DNA of 64,000 nt from Siphonodentalium dalli (lineage: Eukaryota > Mollusca > Scaphopoda > Gadilida > Siphonodentaliidae), in assembly GCA_032622095.1 (NCBI GenBank), contig CP136068.1, positions 148,189,365 through 148,253,364 of the forward strand, given 5' to 3'. Below, piece after piece: positions 57,321 to 64,000 of the stretch (position 1 is the stretch's first letter; each line of letters starts with the position of its first letter). The notes beneath the pieces are model-generated. The model had not been told where the DNA came from, searched no databases, and saw nothing but the letters and a program-made list of their open reading frames with translations. The position numbers and the translations under genes were made by a program.

Positions 57321-59257
57321 CAGGGGCCTATACTATAGAATTACAATTGCCGTGTTTCTCCATGTGGACAGAGTTAGTCGGTAATTTCCCAGTCTTGTAA
57401 AGCTAGACTTGTGTTCTATAGTACTCGAGCAATTGTGTTCTTGTAAATTCCTTGCATTGGATATTGGAATTTAACAATAGGCGATTACCCTTTTTCACAC
57501 CACACATCGTTGTGAACTGACTTATATAATGTTCTGGGAGAGCCATTCTGTGACTGTGATTCATTTCAGCAGCAAGCTGCTCGGTTTTTGTGGTGTTTGG
57601 AGTGTCCCAACGCTGCATCTTTTTGTTATTCTATAGTACTCGAATTGTCTAACTTGGGGAAAAACAAGAACTCGCTTGACGGGCTGATAAATTACCAACT
57701 TAGGGAGTTCCATAGTACAGACATAACACAAATCGGGTAGAACACGGTGTTAACATTACAAGTATACGAGGCTGAATTAGTGGTTGTCACCGCAATGAAA
57801 CGCGTGCGAATATCGATATGTCGGATTATCGCTTTGTGTATTGAGCACTCATGCATTAACCCTTTCTCGACGTGCGAAGTTTCACCAGTCAATACAATCG
57901 TAGTCATATTGGGATGATGGGTTCAAATTACGCATGGTGTAGATAGATATATTTTGAGATGGGGTTCATAAACATAGACAAATTGGCTTTGAGAAATAAG
58001 GGATTCCACATAAATTATGTTGTGACGGGGGCGATTCTCAGCAAAATACTCAACAATTGGGAATGTCATGCAGCGACGTTCAATGGGTGTTGGCACATCA
58101 CAATAATCTTCGTCCCAAAGTTAGTGATGATTGATTTATGGGGGTAAATGGGAATTAGTTGAGAAGTTTCGATCGGTTGGAATTGTTGGTTTGGGGATTT
58201 CTAACAGTTGGAAATCTTGAGTAACCATTGCAGAATTTCAACCGAATGGGGTGCAAATATAGTTTTCTGGTTCAGGGAGGAGGTGTACTCGGGCAGCGAG
58301 ACCTTATACGTGAATGTTACCGCGATTCCATGGTAGAAAATGGCACTGAATTTAAAAATTAAGACTGGAGAATAGGTTATAATCATTACAATGACTAAAT
58401 TTTCCAGCTAATGTAACTGCAAATTATAATTTATACCACTAGTATGATGTTTTCCTACATTCAGTGTAATTTTGGTTGTTAAATCTAAGTTTCTACTTAA
58501 ACAAACAGTTACACCGACCCTTTGGCAAATATACTTGAAATATATATGTTCACCCTTTTAACTTGGAAATATTGTTATCAGTATATTATCTCCGGCAATT
58601 CAGTTTGTTTTCAATTACATTGTACATGTATCGAAATCGTACGTATACGACAACCAGTTAAAATTTCCCTGCTCAATCTGACACTATAATCACCATGTGT
58701 AGGTTTTTCTGTCGATGGGGTTTATTTGTGTTCACTCTATCCGTCTCGATCCCTTTGTGTTCGTACATACATCGTTAAATATATTTGACCATGAACCATG
58801 TAAATACAAGGAAAGACATGAAAAGCTATATATTGTCTTCGATGATGTAGGTCAATAAAACATCTATCTCGTATAACGAGCGTTTTGTACTCGTGTTCAG
58901 CGTAAAATGTTGTAATCGTTTGTGTATTTTCGCGATGCTTGTGCCATTGGGATTATGGTGCACGCAAGTAGTTTTCGTGTTCCCCATTGCCTATCATAAC
59001 ATTGACTTTATACATCCACTAAACCACTCGCCAAATGACTCAAATATATATATAGGCATTACTATATTAGAGTAAGTTCCCTTTACCCATTAACAAGCGT
59101 TCGTCTCCACGCGCAGATAAACGGATATCCGTAGTACTGGATTTTATCTATTCATGTCAATGACGGGGAATCGCACACACTTGTAAATGATCGTATCCAT
59201 AGTATTCGACAGTTTGTCCACGTGGGGAAACACGGCAATTGTAATTCTATAGTATAG
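57321..59257. mobile_element. 1.94-kb TIR element inserted in arm B
   Basis: The left end CAGGGGCCTATACTATAGAA and the right end, inverted, CTATACTATAGAATTACAAT share about 43 bp through GCCGTGTTTC(T/C)CCA(T/C)GTGGACA; seven bases (CAGGGGC) are present only at the left. ATG occurs at both borders (57,318-57,320; 59,258-59,260), a possible 3-bp duplication. Arm A has the uninterrupted TAGTTCC...ATGTCG. Related TTCTATAGTACTCGA words inside (57,411; 57,629) suggest internal or nested copies. Small frames (57,692-57,907 minus, 57,959-58,147 plus) have no recognised domain. Confidence 0.7.
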
Positions 59258-59555
59258 ATGTCGTAAAGTTTACAACTGGTTTTGAGGAACTGGAAAAATT
59301 GTGTCATAAATGATATAGCTACTATTATTAACTGCAGCATTAATAATATATATAGTTACATATTATTGTTAACAGAACATATTTCATTTGTAGTCATGCA
59401 AAGTGCTATACAATATATAGGATGTTTTTTCTGAACATTTCATCTACACAGGCATCCGAAATTCGCATGTGTTTGAAAACTTTTGGGAACGCGAAACACA
59501 GTTACAAGTAGGCGGGGATATAGACAAGCCACTAATTGGACTGTATACAGGTGAC

Positions 59556-60579
59556 CAGAGGCGGACTGGCCGATCCGGAGACCGGGAAATTTCCCGATGG
59601 GCCGGAGGCCAGAAAAATTCTGATTCCACGTGATTTTCTATCAAGTGAGAATCCGAGGGGTTTTTTTACGGTTTGGGGGGGGGGGGGTATATGTTGTTGG
59701 GCCGCCCAACCACAACTTGGGCCGCAAATGAAACCGACGTGGGCCGCCACATGTGTTGTTTAACCAGCCGTGTATCTAATAAGATGGTACTCTTCTCACA
59801 TAAATTCATGAGGGCAGAGGCGGACTGCATGGCCGATCGGGAGACCGGGAAAATTCCGGACGTGGGCCGCCACATGTGTTGTTTAACCAGCCGAATTGGC
59901 TAATCGTAATTTTGACATTAAATGAACTTGTCGGCATCATATAACACCACGTAAAGACCCCATTAATCTCGAGATTTTAACGGTAACTCCCAGCTGTAAA
60001 TCCCAAAAAAAATCTTACGCACCCCTCCCCCAAATTAAATTTACAAGAAAATAGGAACGCTTCAGTTGATGCCAGTCTAGTTTATCGGATTCGAGATTTT
60101 CTTGTATAGTTTTCAAAATGTTCTCACCCCGGGCCGAACAACCATGAACAGCCCGGTGTGTCCTGGTCTCTTGTCCGTAGCCGTGTGCATTTGTCTTGAG
60201 TTACACCGCTAGATGTTAGATTTTATGCAATTTTTCAGGTAAAAATATCTGAATGGTCTCATACCGGGAATATATAGAACCATGGTTTATGAATATATAG
60301 GATATTAGACCAGAGGTGCAAATGGAATTATGCAAAAACATGTATTTGGTCTGCATCTGATTCAAGGGGGGGGGGGGGTCTGCATCTGATTCAAGGGGGG
60401 GGGGTGCAAATGGAATTATGCAAAAATAATATGTATTTGGTCTGATTCTGATTCAAGGTGGGGGGTGCAGTTGGAATTTTCCAAGGTGGACTGTGGACGC
60501 CCCCCCCCCCCCCCACCCAACAGATGGGCCGGTATTATATTAATTTCCCGGGCCGGTTTCTTGGCCCAGTCCGCCTCTG
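59556..60579. mobile_element. 1.02-kb hAT-type non-autonomous element
   Basis: Starts CAGAGGCGGACTGGCC and ends GGCCCAGTCCGCCTCTG, inverted CAGAGGCGGACTGG ends as in many hAT elements. CAGGTGAC flanks both sides (59,548-59,555; 60,580-60,587), an exact 8-bp duplication. Arm A has a single CAGGTGGC at the matching place. A second terminus-like CAGAGGCGGACTGCATGGCC at 59,816 and a duplicated GACGTGGGCCGCCACATGTG (59,729; 59,859) show an internal duplication or nested copy. Several long G and C runs are present (59,678; 60,366; 60,398; 60,500). No transposase. Confidence 0.85.
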
Positions 60580-61206
60580 CAGGTGACGATGGCAATGCCT
60601 TAGCTATAGCTATGACAGTACACAGCATATTGGTAGTGTACTGTCAACGCCGGAATCAACAAACTATGAGTACAGTACTATAGCCGTATGTAATCAGACA
60701 ACGGCGGCCGCCTAACATCCATATAAGAATAACCATTCTTCCTGTGGTTAAACCGGTTTATAGGCCAGTAGTCATCAGATTGTTGAAAGCCTGCACTGAA
60801 CGACCTTTGGTGATAACTTTAATCATCCGACGGCGTTATAATAGTTCCACAAAAAACGAGATGTTGAAATAATGTACAAAGAGACATTTCACAGTTGTCC
60901 AAATAAAATTTCTTGATCTTAAATTGTATCCGATATTCTTTGTGTTTTACGACGGTTGAATCTTTTGAAGGATCAGTGTCGACGTACGTGCAAAGAAGTC
61001 TCGACAATGACGTTGACGCGTCTTTGTATTTTACCGTGAATAGAAATGAGGTTCCAGTGTTACATTTTACACCTTTATAGCTGGAAAATAAATGGAAGTC
61101 TGACAGAAAAGTCTAAATCGCCGTACATTCTCACGATCCTGCATAAAGAACACGTCCTATTGTTAGCAAAAGTCTTACTCATCCACAGAATATAATGCTC
61201 GTATAT

Positions 61207-62821
61207 CAGGGGGGGGGGGGTCGCGGAAAAAATTTACATATATAGGGCGAAAAAAATGTTTTTGCCCCTTTCGGGGACCCACCACCCCTCTACCTGCAAT
61301 TTTTTTCTTTTTTTTCCGCCCAATTTTTGGGACCCACCCCCCAAAATCTTACAAAAAACATAAAATATAAACCAAATCAGAGCCTAGCAAAGAATTGTTC
61401 CATTTCTTATTATTTAATACTATTCCCAGCAATTTAGTAAACCTCTAAACTGCTCTAAAGGGAGATAATTCTATTAGTATAAAATGTGGAAATGCTGAAC
61501 GCATGCACTTAAAAACATTGGGCATAATGCCATAAAACATAATAATTACGAGGTAATACATTTCCTGATATCCTCAATAACTCCATATTCTTTTATATAA
61601 CAATAGTATAAGATGTTTTAGAGTCAAGGCCCAATAGTAATACTGTAGTAATAGGGGTAGAACAAATTTCATCTGGGACCCAAGCCAAGGAAAGTCACAC
61701 TCACAGCAGCTCAGTCTAAATACATGTATGTCATGTTGGTTTGCAGATTGACATATACCAATATTAGCGAAAAATTGGTAGTATTATTAACTTATTGTCA
61801 GAGTATAAAGTTTAGTTTAAAGCCAGCAGAGATATCCAAGCCACGGTCTCCTTGTGCAAACCGTCTGTATACATGTAGGTTCCCCCTGTGCAATGTGGTT
61901 TACTGGACGTATCACATGGAAACCCATTATAAGAACAAGCATCCTGGATCAGACTGTTCAGTTGAGATATGTGACTCTGAGAAAGTTCGCATGAAGAGAG
62001 TTGCATAGATGATTACCTGTGCAGTTTGATCCAGGTTAGTATGATTTATAATTAGTTTCAAGAACAAAGTTCATATTAGTCATGTTTATATTCTAGCTTT
62101 ATGTTGCATATGGAATAAGTTGAGACTTTAATACCAAAAGCTACTTTTATAGTTACATTGCTCTATCCTGATATATCCTAAATTGAATATCAAAGCAACC
62201 AATAATGAACAAACAACTAATAATTACAATACCATATGTATTGGCAGTCAAATAACTGGAACTCCAAGATATACTACCTTATTACATGTATATGTACAGT
62301 ACCTACTGCTTAGACTTGTGAATAATAACTGTGGTTGATTTAATATCACAAAAGGCTAAGTTTTCATATTGTTATCCAAATAGTATGAACTTTTTGTATG
62401 AGTTATTTTGTTTTATAGTTTTAAACCAGTGGAATATAGTGGAACTGTTATTTTTGTTTGTATCATCAAGTTTATCTTGATAACAAATAATATCCATTAT
62501 GTGGATTAAGAACAGAAGATGGTAATCATTTCATAATTATGCTTATCTAATATATCTTTCATCCGTCGAAATCTGGTACATTAATTTTGACATACATCAG
62601 CATACATACACCCCTAAATGGTAGTTAGTTCTGGTTAGTATGTTTTAAATAGCATAGTGTGTCATATGGTTGATATTAACAGATTACATGAGCACAAAAA
62701 CAGTGATTTTAAGTGGAGGAAAAAATTGCATTTTTGGTCATTTACGCATTTTTTCCGGGTGAAATGACCCACCCACCCCCGCCTCATATATGGAATTTTT
62801 GTGCGCGACCCCCCCCCCCTG
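61207..62821 (+). mobile_element. G-run element, copy 2, with 7-bp target duplication
   Basis: Starts CAGGGG... (G11-12) TCGCGG, ends GCGCGACC, C run, CTG. CGTATAT is duplicated at 61,200-61,206 and 62,822-62,828. The uninterrupted arm A sequence at about 31,216-31,235 reads, inverted, AATGCTCGTATCAGACTATA, so removing the insert and one copy of the heptamer restores the arm. About 80% of the length aligns to 19,136-21,007. Confidence 0.85.
61724..62008 (+). pseudogene. Captured C2H2-like zinc-finger segment in the G-run element
   Basis: A 94-codon frame contains YTCRFPLCNVVYWTYHMETH followed by YKNKHPG: C-x4-C-x11-H-x4-H, one residue short of the usual x12 between Cys and His. Zinc ligand codons run from 61,874 to 61,942. 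Downstream is CCAG|GTTAGT (62,031), which resembles a splice donor, but a stop at 62,006 precedes it. In copy 1 the same region is shifted and broken. It looks like an exon picked up by the element rather than its transposase. Confidence 0.4.
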
Positions 62822-64000
62822 CGTATATGAGAATATACAGGTCTTATTTGCCTTTCTGAATCTTCATATTTCTTTCAATATAGTCATCGACATCGAATCT
62901 GTGGGTACACCAATGCTTTAATACTAACGTGTTAACGGGAAGCAAACCACCACTATTCTATTGAAACAATTCCGTGTGAAAATAACGCATTATAGAATTA
63001 CACATTTTGTGTTCTCGGATCGTTCTGCCACACAGGGGTCCGGGCACATTTCTAAAAATAGTCACAGGTCGATTGCCCAGGAAATCACACGCAGTCTGAG
63101 GCAAATTTATCCAAAGGCACCTTTTTTTAATTGGTAACAGCTCTATACACCTTCGTTAGACGTTTATTCTTTGAAATTAGCATGCATGAAATACGATAAG
63201 GCGATATACAAGTTTTAGAAAATCCAAACGCATATTCAAACCCTGATAGATTTGACAACAGTGTCTAAAATTGTCAATATCCTGCCAGTCGAATTCGATA
63301 ACATTATCGTCAAATAATACGCATTTCCCTATATGAAGATATTGGTATCAGATTTTGAATTTGGGATCGGATTTTATCAAACAAGTTTTGATTTATCATA
63401 TTTTGTGGATGTTAGTTTTAAAGAACAGAGTCTACTGAAGGATATAATCCTGTTAACAAAATTGGTATAGTTTGAAAAAGAAAATGTGATTTTGAAGCCA
63501 TTTCCCAACCATTGGTGTGATTTTCCCGAAAATCGATCCGGGGCCTTCTTGTAATACATAACAGAACAACTTAAAGTTCCCGGACCCCCTGGTGTTCAGC
63601 CACTGGTAAACAATCGAGCTCTCAACAAAGATTGACAGTAAAGTTTTTTTGAAAGGTCCTACGTTGGCGTGAGCGATTGGAGCAACGTCTCGACAATGGC
63701 CATGGTGGACATCTTTGTACTTGCTATGAATAGAAGTGATATGCCAGTGTGATGGTTAAAGCTCTAGAAGTACCAGAGTCGACTTGCGTGCACAAAGAAG
63801 CCCGAACAGTTGCATGGTGTGTCTTTGGTGATATATGCCGGAAAAGTTTCAATCGGAAACACATATTCATACTGTCGGGCACTATATTGTTACAACACAA
63901 ATGTCTTATGAATCTTCTATACTCTTATCAAACTATATATAATAGACCTTTAAATGCCTTTCTGACTCTGAAAATTTCTTTTCAGTCTTTACGCAAATTC

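Larger units (their letters stand above)
55392..64000 (-). repeat. Arm B of the large inverted repeat pair
   Basis: Reverse complement of arm A, with extra DNA at 55,475-56,188, 57,321-59,257, 59,556-60,579 and 61,207-62,821. Both arms share the small palindrome GATACCCCTCTGTATAGAGC...GGGGTATC near their inner ends (55,434-55,468; 34,030-34,063). The arm continues past the window end. Confidence 0.85.

Noticed and set aside
59532-59903. Several overlapping 60-76 codon frames
   Set aside because: All fall inside the non-autonomous hAT-type element, mirror each other on both strands and follow its duplicated block.
30062-64000. Polinton/Maverick with long terminal repeats
   Set aside because: No protein-primed polymerase, integrase, protease or capsid gene is visible in the spacer; the only integrase piece belongs to the Gypsy remnant.

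Overview
The window reads as a gene-poor, AT-rich piece of an animal nuclear genome, most likely a marine invertebrate such as a mollusc or another lophotrochozoan. The evidence is long non-coding stretches, decayed LINE and Ty3/Gypsy reverse transcriptases, Helitrons, hAT-like and TTAA-target elements, and several satellites built around an AAGATGGCGGCC-type word. There is no prokaryotic gene organisation, rRNA or CRISPR. The taxonomic call is inference.

Layout. 1-413 holds the open N-terminal end of a minus-strand coiled-coil ORF. 758-5706 is a foldback DNA element whose long terminal inverted repeats each carry a three-unit, roughly 350-bp tandem array, flanked by an exact 8-bp target duplication. 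6106-7518 is a second TIR element inserted into a dispersed repeat that recurs inverted at 39.4-41.0 kb. 9.0-16.9 kb holds inverted and dispersed repeats, a tRNA-Lys-like 3' half with CCA, and a GAT microsatellite. 17.0-18.7 kb is a decayed LINE on the minus strand. 19.1-21.0 kb is a DNA element with G-run/C-run termini. 21,984-28,508 is a head-to-tail array of nine non-autonomous Helitrons.

30.06-34.11 kb and 55.39-64.0 kb are inverted copies (arms A and B) of one large repeat that carries a dimeric satellite. Arm B has been interrupted by a LINE fragment, a 1.9-kb TIR element, a 1.0-kb hAT-type element and a second copy of the G-run element. Arm A keeps the uninterrupted sites, so the insertion points can be read off. 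Between the arms lie a degenerate Gypsy element (34.9-39.15 kb), more TIR elements and hairpins, a LINE 3' fragment (48.2-48.7 kb), a family of near-perfect palindromes, and one possible host exon with a PAN/apple-like cysteine pattern and consensus-like splice sites (52,983-53,299).

How it fits together. There is no operon or pathway here; the window is a stack of nested transpositions. Its main value is that paralogous empty sites inside the same window define the exact ends of the Helitron array, the hAT-type element, the G-run element and the 6.1-kb element. No gene is certain to be a working host gene.
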